From positions 1-21,421 of IMG/VR virus record IMGVR_UViG_3300047546_000514: a stretch of 21,421 bases of DNA. One strand, 5' to 3'. The translations under genes and the position numbers were made by a program. The notes beneath the pieces are model-generated. The model searched no databases. It was given only the letters and a program-made list of their open reading frames with translations, and was not told the origin of the DNA. This stretch comes from a virus. Within the stretch, counting starts at the first letter, position 1. Each line of letters opens with the position of its first letter. Positions 21,336-21,421 of this stretch are shown piece by piece.

Positions 21336-21421
21336 ATGAAAAGAATCATTGTTCTGCCATTTAAAGATGCAGATGTAACAGATGGGCTTCGTAGGTTAAT
21401 CCAACTAAACCCTGGTACCAC
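21336..21421 (+). CDS. Start of an unidentified gene (truncated by window end)
   Basis: ATG 21336 is preceded by TAGGAG (about 21326-21331), which is well spaced and overlaps the membrane-protein stop. The visible 28 residues are MKRIIVLPFKDADVTDGLRR followed by LIQLNPGT. Reading is open to the last base. Too little to assign a family; the short strand-helix start looks like a soluble alpha/beta protein. Confidence 0.5.
   Translation, partial: MKRIIVLPFKDADVTDGLRRLIQLNPGT

Noticed and set aside
1-21421. Diversity-generating retroelement linked to the fibre repeats
   Set aside because: No reverse transcriptase gene and no template/variable repeat pair with adenine-specific differences were seen in this window.

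Overview
The window is a structural-gene segment of a contractile-tailed bacteriophage (myovirus-type Caudoviricetes). All genes read on the + strand and are packed with 1-8 nt overlaps or very short gaps. The tail genes follow the classical order: neck proteins, sheath, tube, tail chaperone, tape measure, hub adaptors, gp27/gpD-like hub, gp25-like wedge, gpJ-like wedge, OB-fold spike, gpI-like plate protein. No integrase, tRNA, transposon or CRISPR array is visible. The host cannot be fixed from this sequence. Two peptidoglycan hydrolase domains in the tape measure and an FnIII-bearing fibre are compatible with a Gram-positive (for example aquatic actinobacterial) host. Several small families (a MAHF-type protein, a DUF6496-type protein, a CWDGY/PNC-motif protein) resemble those I know from aquatic phages. 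Both points are inference.

Region 1 (1-3755) is an adhesin cassette. It holds the end of one glycine-rich protein, a short MAHF-family protein, a 694-aa FnIII plus double glycine-rich fibre with a TTG start, a 68-aa unknown, and a second, longer MAHF paralogue.

Region 2 (3794-7155) appears to be the head-tail connector block: a putative stopper, a gp10-like protein and a putative tail terminator. Between the putative stopper and the gp10-like protein lies a train of nine tiny genes (4337-5866): one extremely acidic 47-aa protein, then eight Lys- or Cys-rich peptides chained by ATGGCTAA, TAATG and GTGA junctions. A strong intrinsic terminator (5873-5900) ends it. A potentially structured leader (5908-5961) and a 57-aa Gly-zipper peptide come next.

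Region 3 (7186-12829) encodes sheath, tube, a tail chaperone with an out-of-frame downstream ORF (candidate +1 programmed frameshift), and an 837-aa tape measure carrying an M23 endopeptidase and a lysozyme-like domain.

Region 4 (12829-18459) encodes the baseplate, including a spike whose N-terminal OB fold is joined to a C1q/TNF-like C-terminal domain.

Region 5 (18524-21421) encodes a short repeat-bearing fibre, a gpI-like protein with appended carbohydrate-binding-like modules, a small membrane protein (holin candidate) and the start of an unidentified gene.

The least explained part is the lysine-rich mini-gene train lodged among the connector genes. It is the best candidate here for something undescribed.
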